Source: Flavobacteriia bacterium | GTDB lineage: Bacteria; Bacteroidota; Bacteroidia; Flavobacteriales_D; Crocinitomicaceae | DNA length: 33,726 bases | Reading direction: 5' to 3' | NCBI GenBank assembly: GCA_947455255.1 | Contig: CANGOA010000014.1 | Location: forward strand, 1 to 33,726 | In this document: one piece after another, positions 6,381-16,327 of the stretch | Position numbering within the stretch: position 1 is the stretch's first letter | How the letters are laid out: each line of letters begins with the position of its first letter | The notes under the pieces: model-generated | What the model saw: the letters and a program-made list of their open reading frames with translations, nothing else | Database searches by the model: none | Told to the model about the DNA's origin: nothing | Position numbers and translations under genes: made by a program

Positions 6381-9300
6381 CTATCGCATCAAATGAATAT
6401 ATCCTTCTTTAATTAGTTTTACATCTTGACTAGTTGCAGGATCAACTTTCCAACCAGTACCGATTACTTTATATGCATAAACATCATTGTTTTGTAGTTC
6501 ACCTTTATAGAAACCATCCCAACCGTCTTCAATATTTGACGTTTTGTAGATTAATTCACCCCAACGATTGAATATTTCAAAAGTTTCTAAAGTTTTAACT
6601 CCCCAACCTTTTACATAAACAATATCGTTAATTCCATCTCCATTTGGTGTAAATGTGGTTGGTAATTTTATATGTGTTTCAGGTTTTACAATAATATTAA
6701 AAATTCCATTATTTGAGAAACCACAATTGAAATTATCTTTCATTATCACAGAGTAAATTATGTCTTTTAATGGCTGTACTACTGGTTTAGGACATTGTAA
6801 ACAACTTAGTCCAGTTGATGGAGTCCAAGTGAAATTAATAGTGCCATATTGATTGTCGATTGGTAAATTAATTTTATCTCCTATAATAATTGTTGTATCG
6901 AAATCTTTTGGATTAATATCTTCTATTACTACTGCTAATACATCATCTTTTGAAGAGCAATGGTTTATTGTATCTGTAATAGTAACTGTATAGGTAGTTG
7001 TTTTAATAGGTGTATTGTTTATTGGAGACCAGGAATAAATGTGGTTTTTTAATGTGTCAGAGGTTGCTAATTTTATTGCACCTTTTCCAATACATACTGG
7101 ATCAATAATTCCTTTAACTGTTGGGTTTTTGGATACAATCACTTGCTTTATTGTGTCATCTTTACACCCAAAAGCATTGTTAGTGACGAATAAATGAACA
7201 TTAAATGTATCTACAGTTGGGAAAATATGAGAATCGATGTCTTTTGAAACGGATGTTTGATTGTCAAATTCCCACTTGTATACATCACTATTTTCGGAAG
7301 TGTTAGTAAAACTAAATCCTTCCCCTAAACATGTGACAGTGTCATTTTGTAATTTAGAACCTAAGTCTGTTATTGCAAAATCAGCATGAACGTAATGCAT
7401 TGTTATATCTTGTGAATATGGATTAGAACATCCACTATTTTGAACGAATAATGTTGCTACTGTTTTACCCGTTGGAGGAACGTATGTGTATGAATGTTTG
7501 ACAGGGTTGTTTAATGAATCATTAACACCATCACCAAAATCCCATCGGAATGTTTTTACATCTGGGGAGGCGTTAACCATTGTGAAAATTAATTCTTCGC
7601 CTTGACAAATATCATTTTTATTGATGGTGAAATTTGCTGTAGGTGAAACTACTTCGAAGGACAATGAGGTATCTTTCTTACAACCATTAGTCTTAGTTGT
7701 TAATGAAAGTAATACTTTATAATTACCTTTAGCATAGGTGTATGAGGTGGTTGGATTTGTTGAAGTTGTATTATTTACACCTAAATTCCAATTGTAATTG
7801 CATGGAGGGTTTATAGATGTGTTATCACTAAAATTTCCATTGAATGACGGATTTCCACATCCAATTCCATTTACAACATTTGAAATTATTATAGGTGTAG
7901 GATAAACTTGAACATTAATTTTTCGATAGGTTTGTCCAATACATCCTGTTGCAGTTTCAATAAAATCAACGATTACTTTTTCTGTATTTGTAAATTGACC
8001 ATTTGGAACTGTGAAATTAGGCGATGTTGAATTACTAGTAAAAGTTTTAGACCCATTTTCATACGTCCATTTGTAAGTTAAAGTTTGTTGTGATGTAGCA
8101 TTAAAGGTTACTTTGTCTTTATCACAGATATATACAGTTGAATCGTTCACATGAATCGCTGGAATTGCTGTAATTGTTGCTTTAGGTTTATATATTGGTA
8201 TAAATGTTTGAGTGGTTTTAGTAAAACCATTTACGTCTGTTAATGTTAATGTAATATAAATGGAGTCATTTTTTTGAGTAGAAGGATCAAAAGTGTGAGG
8301 TAAAACTTTACCTGTACCTGTAAAACCATCACTGAATTTCCACGTGTATTTTTGTATGGTTGTATCTGCTGTACTAGTGCCGCCATCGAAAGTAAGAGTC
8401 ACTGGTAAACAAACACTTGTAACAACAGTATCTTTGTTTGTTATTTTACTCTTAATTGTTGCAATATATTTTGGATTAAGGTCAAAAATTCGTATGTTAA
8501 TTTTTGACGTATCAACACAATTGTTTTGATTACGGGCAATTATTTTTACTATTTGATTATCTGCGCCATTTGGATTGTTTTTCGATGATAGTATAGTATC
8601 CTTTGCTAATGTCCATACACGAGGTCTATATCCTTCTTGTAAGAAAGTGTAACCACGGTAACAATCTTGAGAATAGATGTCAATTGAATTTTGAGCATCG
8701 TATAAATATTTTTCTCCAGTACTTGCATCACCTAATAAAACATTTCCGTTCACTGGGTTTAATACTTTCCCACTTGTATCAAGAATATTGAAATTGGATT
8801 TTACAATTCCATAATGAATAGTTGAGCTAGTTGAATCACCACCACAAGTTCCCCCGCTAATAATTTGTTTAATAAGTACATCTCCATAATTAATAGCAGG
8901 AACTAAAGTAGATAGATCTACAATAGTAGTATCTGGATTTGCAGGGATAATATGCCCTGCAATGTTCCAGTTGACTGTTCCAGTACCTTCAGCTTTATTA
9001 ATTAGTTTAATAATTTTTGGTGTTTTACAATCTTGAATATAGTCGAAATGAGCAATTGGTCCATTTACAGTTAATGTATGTGTTTTTTTAATTAAACATC
9101 CATTATATTCTGCAGTTAGAGTGATATTATGAAGACCTATTGTATCATTAAATAAAAAGTTACCATCTTTATTTTGAAAACAAGCTGATAAATGTTCTTT
9201 ATCTGAACTATAATTCCAAGCATTTATTTTGGAAGCTGTTGTTGGATCAGTAGTATTTGTGAATTGTACACTTTCACCTCTACAAATAGTATTTTTAGAA

Positions 9301-10976
9301 ATATTAAAATCAATTGGTAATACTGAATCACCAACATGAATTTCTGTTTTCCAGGATGTATCCGAACAATTGTAATCGTTATCCTTTACAATTAAAGTTG
9401 CATAATAAATACCTGGGGTTTTATAAGTATGAGAAGGAGTAGATTTAGTGTTAAATGTTTGTTTGTTACCATCTCCAAAATCCCATAGCCAGGCATCAAT
9501 TTTGGATTTCATGTGAGAAGTTGAAGAATCAGCAAAAGAAACTGTAAGGTCTTTACATCCTTCGTGAACACTTGGAATAATGCGAGACCACATTTCACTA
9601 ATGGTGTCAATTGTAGTAGCAATATTGGAGGAACATCCTGCGGTTGTTACAAATTGACAATAAACAGTATCTATGTTATTTAGTCTTACATGATAGGTGG
9701 AATCAAAAGTGTTATAGAAACATTTTGGATTTGCTGTGTTTGTATTACTTGGAAAAGGTTTTGCTTTTTTAGTTTTATTGTAGTTTGGGAAAGTCCAATT
9801 GTAAGAAGCGATAGGACCAGAATTTAATACAGATTTTAAATTGTAAAAACTTGTTAAAGTATCTCTACAGGAATAAGAATGTTTGATACCAATACTAATT
9901 GTAGGGTCCTGAACCATAATGTTTATGGTTGTGTCGTGAAAACAATTGTTTGAATTTACACTTAGTTTTACACTGTGTAAACCAGGCGTTGAAAATGATA
10001 CTGGACCTGGAGAGGATTGATTAGAAGATGATGGAGTTGTACCAGCATCAAATGTCCAAGTGTAATTCCCTGGCGTAGATTTATTGACAAAAAAAGTATT
10101 GTTGGTGTTAATTGAATTTTTCACACAAGCAGTATCTTTTTTGTTGGATTCATAGAAGTCAGCCTTAGGTTTACCAATTGTTATTTGTTTTGTGATAGAA
10201 TCTTTACATCCGTTGTTATCAGATACAATTAATTTTACAAAATAATTACCAATAACTGAATATGTTTGTGGATCTCCATTTTGTTTTATAGATGTACTTC
10301 CGTTTCCAAAGTCCCATTTATACGTTAACGGTAATGTAGAAGATGAGTTGTTGACAAAATTAACGTTTAAAGGAGGGGTACATGCAGAAGTTGAAGAAGG
10401 TGTGAAATTGATTGAAGGCTTGTTAGAAACACTAATTATTTTATTAATAGTTGTATCTATTTTTGCGCATGAGGTATTACCATTTTGTTTAAATGTTAAG
10501 AAGAATCCTAAGTCATAAATTCCAGATTTTGTATAGGTATAATTCGGAGATAATGTGTTTTTGGAATTATTTCCGTCTTGATAATTCCAAACAATACTTG
10601 AATTATCAATAGAAACACCATTTGGTAAAGTGTTTTTTAAAGTAGCATTAAAAGCAACATTTAATGGATTACATCCTTTTGTTGGTGTAGCAGTAATAAT
10701 TATTTCTGGTTTTGGAGAAACTTTAATTGTTAAGGAAGTTGTATTACCATTGTATTTTATTTGGTATGTTCCAGGTTTGGTGTATGTGTTTTGTGGGTTT
10801 TGTAAACCAGAACTTTTACCATCTCCAAAATCCCAATTTCCTGCACTTGGAGAACTAAATTGCACTTTCATTCCAACACACCCTTCGGTGATGTCAGCTG
10901 ATTGAGAAAATCCTTGAAAGCAAAAATAGATAGAGAAAAAAAGTACGCTAATAATAACTTTAATATTCATACACAT
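6381..10976 (-). CDS. Giant PKD-repeat surface protein with T9SS type B sorting domain
   Basis: This 1531-residue protein has an N-terminal signal peptide (about MNIKVIISVLFFSIYF to GFSQ) and many PKD/Ig-like repeats recognisable by WDFGDG-type cores (for example NWDFGDG near residue 48, KWDFGNG, WLWDFGDG, FRWDFGDG). Paired cysteines recur in many repeats. The C-terminus (about 1440-1531) is the gliding-motility-associated type B domain: TFTPNGDGINDIVYVKG, then FNRWGELIYK and GWDGFYKGE. Such proteins are exported across the outer membrane by the T9SS and are usually adhesins or surface filaments. Either ATG 10976 or ATG 10970 could start it; the second gives a more usual MNIK start. The divergent gene pair beginning at 11159 includes a PorP/SprF protein, a likely partner in secretion or anchoring. 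Confidence 0.93.
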   Translation of the reverse strand: MCMNIKVIISVLFFSIYFCFQGFSQSADITEGCVGMKVQFSSPSAGNWDFGDGKSSGLQNPQNTYTKPGTYQIKYNGNTTSLTIKVSPKPEIIITATPTKGCNPLNVAFNATLKNTLPNGVSIDNSSIVWNYQDGNNSKNTLSPNYTYTKSGIYDLGFFLTFKQNGNTSCAKIDTTINKIISVSNKPSINFTPSSTSACTPPLNVNFVNNSSSTLPLTYKWDFGNGSTSIKQNGDPQTYSVIGNYFVKLIVSDNNGCKDSITKQITIGKPKADFYESNKKDTACVKNSINTNNTFFVNKSTPGNYTWTFDAGTTPSSSNQSSPGPVSFSTPGLHSVKLSVNSNNCFHDTTINIMVQDPTISIGIKHSYSCRDTLTSFYNLKSVLNSGPIASYNWTFPNYNKTKKAKPFPSNTNTANPKCFYNTFDSTYHVRLNNIDTVYCQFVTTAGCSSNIATTIDTISEMWSRIIPSVHEGCKDLTVSFADSSTSHMKSKIDAWLWDFGDGNKQTFNTKSTPSHTYKTPGIYYATLIVKDNDYNCSDTSWKTEIHVGDSVLPIDFNISKNTICRGESVQFTNTTDPTTASKINAWNYSSDKEHLSACFQNKDGNFLFNDTIGLHNITLTAEYNGCLIKKTHTLTVNGPIAHFDYIQDCKTPKIIKLINKAEGTGTVNWNIAGHIIPANPDTTIVDLSTLVPAINYGDVLIKQIISGGTCGGDSTSSTIHYGIVKSNFNILDTSGKVLNPVNGNVLLGDASTGEKYLYDAQNSIDIYSQDCYRGYTFLQEGYRPRVWTLAKDTILSSKNNPNGADNQIVKIIARNQNNCVDTSKINIRIFDLNPKYIATIKSKITNKDTVVTSVCLPVTLTFDGGTSTADTTIQKYTWKFSDGFTGTGKVLPHTFDPSTQKNDSIYITLTLTDVNGFTKTTQTFIPIYKPKATITAIPAIHVNDSTVYICDKDKVTFNATSQQTLTYKWTYENGSKTFTSNSTSPNFTVPNGQFTNTEKVIVDFIETATGCIGQTYRKINVQVYPTPIIISNVVNGIGCGNPSFNGNFSDNTSINPPCNYNWNLGVNNTTSTNPTTSYTYAKGNYKVLLSLTTKTNGCKKDTSLSFEVVSPTANFTINKNDICQGEELIFTMVNASPDVKTFRWDFGDGVNDSLNNPVKHSYTYVPPTGKTVATLFVQNSGCSNPYSQDITMHYVHADFAITDLGSKLQNDTVTCLGEGFSFTNTSENSDVYKWEFDNQTSVSKDIDSHIFPTVDTFNVHLFVTNNAFGCKDDTIKQVIVSKNPTVKGIIDPVCIGKGAIKLATSDTLKNHIYSWSPINNTPIKTTTYTVTITDTINHCSSKDDVLAVVIEDINPKDFDTTIIIGDKINLPIDNQYGTINFTWTPSTGLSCLQCPKPVVQPLKDIIYSVIMKDNFNCGFSNNGIFNIIVKPETHIKLPTTFTPNGDGINDIVYVKGWGVKTLETFEIFNRWGELIYKTSNIEDGWDGFYKGELQNNDVYAYKVIGTGWKVDPATSQDVKLIKEGYIHLMR

Positions 10977-11132
10977 ATTGGAAATTGAATTTGATACTAG
11001 TTTATTTTGTAAAGTCGCGATAAAATTACATTTTATAACATATAAATCAAAACATTAGCTAATGTAAGTAGATAAAAAATATAACATTTATTTTTCCTTG
11101 TTAGGAATACGATAAAACTAAAATATTTAATT

Positions 11133-11140
11133 TATATTTG
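11133..11140 (+). promoter_or_regulatory. -7 element of the eight-gene operon
   Basis: TATATTTG matches TAnnTTTG exactly. No good TTG lies at the right distance upstream, so the -33 part is weak. A start near 11146 would leave a leader of about 13 nt before ATG 11159 and rules out the TTG start that can be read at 11138, which overlaps the element. Confidence 0.5.
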
Positions 11141-11158
11141 GGGTTCATTTTCAATGAT

Positions 11159-11971
11159 ATGGTAAAAAATATTATAGTTGTATTTTTAGTTTTTGGTTGG
11201 AGTGTTTTATCTCATGCTCAGATTAAGAAACAATTACCTTGCTTAGATAAAAAGTTTTCTGTTGTCGTTCATGTTTTCAAAGATAGCTTAGGTGATCCAG
11301 GTGTTAAAGAAGCAGATATAATTAATAATATTAATGTTGTTAATTCTTATTTTTCTAAAATTTGTGTTTCGTTTGAAGTTTGTGAATTTAGATATATTGA
11401 TAATTTCTTATATGATCCTTCAACAATCGGAAAAAATGATTATTGGCAACAAGTTCAACAATTATATAATGTTCAAAATAGGATAAATATTTATTATGTT
11501 ACTAGTGTTTCTCAAGATGCTGCTGGTATGGCTGACTTAGGATTTATATGTAACATGTCCTCAGGAGGAATTCGAGTAAGTAAACAATCAGTAACAAGTA
11601 GTCGTGTTTTAACTCATGAAATGGGGCATTACTTCGGATTACAGCATACATTTGTGGAAAATAGAACAACAGAATTAGTAGATGGTTCTAATGCATTAAC
11701 TACTGCTGATGGAATTGAAGATACGCCAGCGGATCCTTATGTCCCAAGTGATCAGTTGTTAATGTCTAGTTATATAAATATGGATCCAAAACGTAAGTGT
11801 GAATTTATTTATAAAACAATGCCATTTGCATTAGATGCAAAAGGAATGTACTATGCTCCATTAGTAGGTAATGTCATGTCTTATTATCCTGAATCTTGTG
11901 ATTGTGGATTTACAGACGGACAATATTTAAAAATGGCGGAAACGTATATGTCTAATCCTAAAATGTGGTAA
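11159..11971 (+). CDS. M43-type (pappalysin-like) zinc metalloprotease
   Basis: This 270-residue protein has a signal peptide (about 1-20, ending SHAQ) and a metzincin zinc site, HEMGHYFGLQH (His153, Glu154, His157, His163), followed by a Met-turn candidate at NVMSYYP (Met240). Both match the peptidase M43 family. It has no T9SS C-terminal domain and ends just after the catalytic domain, so it probably stays in the periplasm or outer membrane unless carried by another route. It opens a plus-strand operon; its TAA overlaps the next ATG by one base (TAATG), so it is translationally coupled to the PorP/SprF gene. It may process surface or secreted proteins, which is inference. Confidence 0.88.
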   Translation: MVKNIIVVFLVFGWSVLSHAQIKKQLPCLDKKFSVVVHVFKDSLGDPGVKEADIINNINVVNSYFSKICVSFEVCEFRYIDNFLYDPSTIGKNDYWQQVQQLYNVQNRINIYYVTSVSQDAAGMADLGFICNMSSGGIRVSKQSVTSSRVLTHEMGHYFGLQHTFVENRTTELVDGSNALTTADGIEDTPADPYVPSDQLLMSSYINMDPKRKCEFIYKTMPFALDAKGMYYAPLVGNVMSYYPESCDCGFTDGQYLKMAETYMSNPKMW

Positions 11972-13014
11972 TGAAACAGTTTGTTATTTTACTTTTTTGT
12001 TTAGGAAAATTCACTCTGTTTTCACAGGATATTCACTTGTCACAATTTTACAATCAAGACCATTTGTTAAATCCTGCTAAAATTGGAGATTATGATGGAG
12101 ATTATCGTTTGTCAGCAAATTATCGGAATCAATGGAGGCAATTAAATAAACAGCCTATTTCCACTTATTTAATTTCGTTTGATCATGTTTTCTTTTTGAA
12201 AAACCATCAGTTTAGTGCAGGTTTTATGTTAACTAGCGATCGTTTTCAGGGGGAAGAAGTGAGTTACATCACGGGAAATCCGTTTACTTATACGGTGAAT
12301 TCAAATAAGCTTTTATTAGCATTAGCTTATAGTTTTGTTTGGAGAAAAAATATTTTTAGATGGGGGGTACAAACTGGTATGGTGATGAGTTCTACAGATC
12401 CTTCGTCACAAACTTTTCCTAATCAGTGGGATTATCAATCTGGTGATTTTAATAATAAAACTCCTAATCTTGAAACACAAGTTAAACCGTCTCAAAATTA
12501 TTGGGATTTGAATCTTGGAGGCAGTTGGACAAAAAAAATGAATCGGTTTACGCCTAAGATTGGGTTTTCAATAAATCATATTAATCGACCAAAAGATTCT
12601 TATTTTAGTAATGATAAAGAACGTCTACGTGCTCGCAAGGTTTTTTTTACAGAAGTTAATTTTCCATTAAATTCTAAATTTATATTACAACCAAAAGTAT
12701 TGATGATGTGGACCGCTAAAGCAAATGATTTATTAATAGGTTCAAATTTGTCGATACAGACAGTAAATAAAATTATTCCTTCATATTATGTAGGGCTTCA
12801 TTATAGACATGGAGTATCAAGAATATTTGATGCATTAATTCCTACACTAGGTTTTCAATTTAAGAAGTATGCGATTGGATTAAGTTATGATGTAAATCTT
12901 TCAACTTTAAGCTCTGGTACTAATACTAGAAAAGGTACATTTGAATTTTCTTTAATTTATACTGGTGCAAGTACTATACCTAAAAAAGTATTGCTTCCTT
13001 GTGATCGTTATTAA
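11971..13014 (+). CDS. PorP/SprF family type IX secretion system membrane protein
   Basis: This 347-residue protein has a signal peptide (to about FSQ, residue 16) and the hallmark N-terminal block of PorP/SprF proteins: QDIHLSQFYNQDHLLNPAKIG, then ANYRNQWRQLNKQPISTY. The rest is beta-rich with alternating aromatic residues, as expected of an outer membrane barrel. PorP is part of the T9SS, and SprF-type members serve particular type B substrates. With the giant type B substrate encoded divergently next door, this one is most likely its dedicated SprF-like partner. ATG 11971 is chosen because it overlaps the previous stop codon. Confidence 0.92.
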   Translation: MKQFVILLFCLGKFTLFSQDIHLSQFYNQDHLLNPAKIGDYDGDYRLSANYRNQWRQLNKQPISTYLISFDHVFFLKNHQFSAGFMLTSDRFQGEEVSYITGNPFTYTVNSNKLLLALAYSFVWRKNIFRWGVQTGMVMSSTDPSSQTFPNQWDYQSGDFNNKTPNLETQVKPSQNYWDLNLGGSWTKKMNRFTPKIGFSINHINRPKDSYFSNDKERLRARKVFFTEVNFPLNSKFILQPKVLMMWTAKANDLLIGSNLSIQTVNKIIPSYYVGLHYRHGVSRIFDALIPTLGFQFKKYAIGLSYDVNLSTLSSGTNTRKGTFEFSLIYTGASTIPKKVLLPCDRY

Positions 13015-13019
13015 TTACG

Positions 13020-14057
13020 ATGATATCTATGCGTAGTATACGTATGCTTTTATTTCCAATAGGAATCCTTTATGGGATTATTACATTTATTCGAAATAAG
13101 ATGTTCGATTGGGGGATATTTAAAGAATATAAAATTCCAATAAAGTCAATTTCGATTGGTAATCTATCGGTTGGAGGAACGGGTAAAACTCCTCACATAG
13201 CATTTTTAGCTTCGTTGTTATCAAATAATTATAAAACAACCATTTTAAGTCGAGGCTATGGAAGAAATACTAAAGGTTATGTTCAAGCTAATTTTCAATC
13301 TACAGCATCACAGATAGGGGACGAACCTTTATTCTATTTTTCTCGTTTTTCTCCACAAGTTTCTATAGTTGTTTGTGAGTCACGAAAAGTAGGGGTACAG
13401 AAAATAATACAAGATATTCAACCAGATGTTATCTTGTTAGATGATGCGTTTCAACATCGAAAAGTAAAAACAGGTTTTTCTATTTTATTAATGGATTATA
13501 CAAAACCATTTTATTCAGATTTTATGTTGCCTTCTGGTGATTTAAGAGAGTTTTCATTTGGTAAAAAAAGAGCACAACGTTTAATTATTACTAAGTGTCC
13601 AACTGAATTATCACCAGCTCAAAAAAAAATGATTATTTCAAGAACTGGATTTTCTGAAGAGAAAGTTTATTTCTCTAGAATAATTTATGGCGAAGTTCTT
13701 AATTTTGACAATCAAGTTGTTAGTGTTTTAAAAAAAGTATTGTTGGTTACAGGCATTGCAAATCCATTACCACTTTTTCATCATCTTCAAGGAAGTTATG
13801 ATGTAGAAATGTTATCTTTTACCGATCATCATGCTTTTAGTGTGTCGGATATTCAAAAAATTCACACTAAATTTGATGTGTTAAAAGATTCATCTGCTGT
13901 TATTTTAACTACAGAAAAAGATTTTATGCGATTAAAGTCTATTTTGTCGGAAGGTGAGTTAGTAAAATACCCTTGGTGTTATCTTCCAATTAAAGTAACG
14001 TTGGATCGAGAGAATGAATTTGAACAAGAAATTAAAAATTATGTTGACACAATTTAA
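13020..14057 (+). CDS. lpxK: Tetraacyldisaccharide 4'-kinase LpxK
   Basis: This 345-residue enzyme phosphorylates the 4'-position of the lipid A disaccharide at the inner membrane. The Walker A region SIGNLSVGGTGKTP (about residues 45-58) and the family motif DDAFQHR (about 141-147) are present, with an N-terminal hydrophobic helix (about 8-24) that anchors it to the membrane. Start ATG 13020 follows the previous gene by 5 nt; ATG 13029 (MRSIRML) is also possible. Its end overlaps the next gene by 17 nt. It belongs to the same operon as an LpxH-type gene further down. Confidence 0.94.
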   Translation: MISMRSIRMLLFPIGILYGIITFIRNKMFDWGIFKEYKIPIKSISIGNLSVGGTGKTPHIAFLASLLSNNYKTTILSRGYGRNTKGYVQANFQSTASQIGDEPLFYFSRFSPQVSIVVCESRKVGVQKIIQDIQPDVILLDDAFQHRKVKTGFSILLMDYTKPFYSDFMLPSGDLREFSFGKKRAQRLIITKCPTELSPAQKKMIISRTGFSEEKVYFSRIIYGEVLNFDNQVVSVLKKVLLVTGIANPLPLFHHLQGSYDVEMLSFTDHHAFSVSDIQKIHTKFDVLKDSSAVILTTEKDFMRLKSILSEGELVKYPWCYLPIKVTLDRENEFEQEIKNYVDTI

Positions 14058-14853
14058 AGAATCTGTTGATTTTATTTTAAGTAAAACATCCGTTAAGCCT
14101 AATGTAGGTATCGTACTAGGAACTGGTTTAGGAGGGTTGGTAAAATAGATTGAAGTAATTGATGAAATTGCTTATTCTGACATTCCTAATTTTCCAATAT
14201 CAACAGTTGAAAGTCATTCTGGTAAATTGATTTTTGGTAAACTAGGAGGTAAAAATGTAGTTGCAATGCAAGGACGTTTTCATTACTATGAAGGTTACGA
14301 TTTTAAACAAGTAACATATCCTATTCGTGTAATGAAATTATTAGGGATTGAGAAGTTGTTTGTAAGTAACGCTTCTGGGGGAGTTAATCCTGACTTTATC
14401 GTTGGAGAGATTATGATATTAAATGATCATATCAATTTCTTCCCAGGAAATCCGCTCATTGGCAAAAACTTTGATGAGTTAGGTCCACGTTTCCCTGATA
14501 TGAGTGAGCCTTATTGTCCAGAAATGATTCAACTTGCAAAAGATATTGCTCAAGAAAATAATATTAGAATTGCAGAAGGTACTTATTTAGGTTTGACAGG
14601 TCCTACTTTAGAAACACCTGCGGAATATAAATTTGTACGTACAATAGGTGCTGATGCTGTTGGTATGTCTACAGTTCCTGAAATCATAGTTGCTCGACAT
14701 ATGGAAATTCCATGTTTTGCAATTTCAATTATTACAGATTTAGGAGTTCCTGGAAAAATCAAAAAAGTAAGTTTAGAAGAAGTGATTGAAGTTGCTTCAC
14801 GACAAGAACCAAAAATGACATTGATATTAAGAGAGTTAATTGCTCGTTCATAG
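14041..14853 (+). pseudogene. punA: Purine nucleoside phosphorylase interrupted by in-frame TAG
   Basis: From ATG 14041 the frame reads as a full trimeric purine nucleoside phosphorylase of about 270 residues, except for TAG at 14146-14148 (codon 36). Before the stop comes GIVLGTGLGGLVK, the phosphate-binding region; after it come [26 protein letters not shown], the [10 protein letters not shown] glutamate motif and VGMSTVPE. Relatives usually have Glu or Asp after LVK, so GAG to TAG is the likely change. TAG is a normal stop elsewhere here (5391-5393, 14851-14853), so reassignment is unlikely. A protein started downstream would lack the phosphate loop and probably be inactive. The enzyme would cleave inosine and guanosine. 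The gene overlaps lpxK by 17 nt and precedes gatB by 3 nt. Sequencing error cannot be excluded. Confidence 0.88.
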
Positions 14854-14856
14854 TTT

Positions 14857-16317
14857 ATGGAAAATACAAGAGAAAAATACGAAGTAGTTATTGGTTTGGA
14901 GGTGCATGCCCAAATGTTAACAAAAACAAAAGCATATTCGAATGATGTGAATGAATTTGGTTCACATCCAAATACAAATGTAAGTGTAGTTTCATTAGGT
15001 CATCCAGGGACTTTGCCTGTTATGAATAAGCAAACTATTGAAAATGCGATTAAGTTAGGGTTAGCATGTCATTCTAATATTGCATCCAATCAGTATTTTG
15101 CTCGAAAAAATTATTTTTATCCAGATTTACCAAAAGGTTATCAAATCACACAAGATAAAACACCAATTTGTACAGGTGGTTATCTAGTTGTAAAAGACGA
15201 TCAAGGAAAATATAAAAACGTAGGCATTACTCGAATTCACATGGAGGAAGATGCAGGAAAAAGCATACATGACGTTGATGTGTTCGATACTCTAGTTGAT
15301 TTAAATCGTGCTGGAGTTCCCTTGTTAGAAATTGTTTCAGAACCAGATATTCGTTCATCGCAAGAAGCTTATAATTATGTTACTGAAGTACGTAAATTAG
15401 TACGTTATTTGGATATTTGTGATGGTAATATGGAGGAAGGTTCTTTGCGTTGTGATGCAAATATTTCTGTTCGTCTTATTGGTGCAAAAGAATTTGGTAC
15501 TAAGGTTGAGGTGAAAAATATGAATTCCATACGTAATGTTCAACGTGCAATCGAATTTGAAATATCTCGTCAAATTGAAGTACTTGAAAATGGTGGTGAG
15601 GTTTCTCAAGAAACTCGAGGTTTTGATGCTTTAAAAGGTGTTACAGTTTCTATGCGTTCGAAGGAGGCTGCGAATGATTATCGTTATTTTCCTGAACCAG
15701 ATTTACAACCTTTGTTTGTAGATCAACCACAAATTGAAGCTGTTAAAAAAGAAATGCCAGCATTACCAAGAGAGTTGTATTTAAAATATACAGAAGAATT
15801 TGGATTGTCAGAATATGATGCAACTAATTTAGTGGATAACAAATATATCGCGTTGTATTTTGAAGAAATTTTAAAAGAAACACCTCATATAAAAACTGCT
15901 GCAAATTTGTTGATGGGCGAAGTTAAAGGATATTTAAATAAAAATGCGATTGAAATATCTGAGTTCCCAGTTAATGCTAGTAATATTGCTAAATTGGTTA
16001 ATTTGACAGCTGATGGATTAGTATCCTATTCAGGTGCGACACAATCTGTTTTTCCAGAATTAATTAAAAATCCAGAATCAAATCCTATTTCAATTGCCAA
16101 AGCACTGAATGTGATACAAGAATCTGATGAAGGTAGCATTTCAAATTATGTTAAACAAGTAATAGAATCTAATCCTACAGAGGTTCAACGATATATTGCT
16201 GGAGAAAAGCAATTGGTTGGTTTTTTAATGGGACAATTGATGAAAGTTTCTCAAGGAAAAGCAGACCCTAAACAAGCGAATCCAATGTTGAGAAAAATGT
16301 TAGATGAATTATCTTAA
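14857..16317 (+). CDS. gatB: Asp/Glu-tRNA amidotransferase subunit B
   Basis: This 486-residue protein is GatB, the kinase/amidotransferase subunit of the GatCAB complex that converts Glu-tRNA(Gln) to Gln-tRNA(Gln) and Asp-tRNA(Asn) to Asn-tRNA(Asn). Its start (YEVVIGLEVHAQM) and the blocks FARKNYFYPDLPKGYQI, MEEDAGKS and VDLNRAGVPLLEIVSEPD are diagnostic. The C-terminal part (about 340-486) is the helical and YqeY-like tRNA-binding region. Length is normal for the family. It lies 3 nt after the interrupted purine nucleoside phosphorylase gene, so the early stop there could reduce gatB expression by polarity. No gatA or gatC lies nearby. Confidence 0.97.
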   Translation: MENTREKYEVVIGLEVHAQMLTKTKAYSNDVNEFGSHPNTNVSVVSLGHPGTLPVMNKQTIENAIKLGLACHSNIASNQYFARKNYFYPDLPKGYQITQDKTPICTGGYLVVKDDQGKYKNVGITRIHMEEDAGKSIHDVDVFDTLVDLNRAGVPLLEIVSEPDIRSSQEAYNYVTEVRKLVRYLDICDGNMEEGSLRCDANISVRLIGAKEFGTKVEVKNMNSIRNVQRAIEFEISRQIEVLENGGEVSQETRGFDALKGVTVSMRSKEAANDYRYFPEPDLQPLFVDQPQIEAVKKEMPALPRELYLKYTEEFGLSEYDATNLVDNKYIALYFEEILKETPHIKTAANLLMGEVKGYLNKNAIEISEFPVNASNIAKLVNLTADGLVSYSGATQSVFPELIKNPESNPISIAKALNVIQESDEGSISNYVKQVIESNPTEVQRYIAGEKQLVGFLMGQLMKVSQGKADPKQANPMLRKMLDELS

Positions 16318-16327
16318 ACTTATAATA

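Noticed and set aside
8344-8791. Short plus-strand reading frames opposite the giant PKD gene
   Set aside because: They lie fully inside a gene with clear PKD repeats on the other strand and have no recognisable domain; they are antisense shadows.
14146-14148. TAG as a recoded codon (for example pyrrolysine)
   Set aside because: Neighbouring genes end with TAG, no matching tRNA or synthetase is visible, and flavobacteria are not known for this.
14227-14853. A shorter purine nucleoside phosphorylase gene starting at TTG 14227
   Set aside because: The TTG is simply a leucine codon in the GKLIFGK strand, and the protein would lack the conserved phosphate-binding N-terminal region that is plainly encoded upstream in the same frame from 14041.
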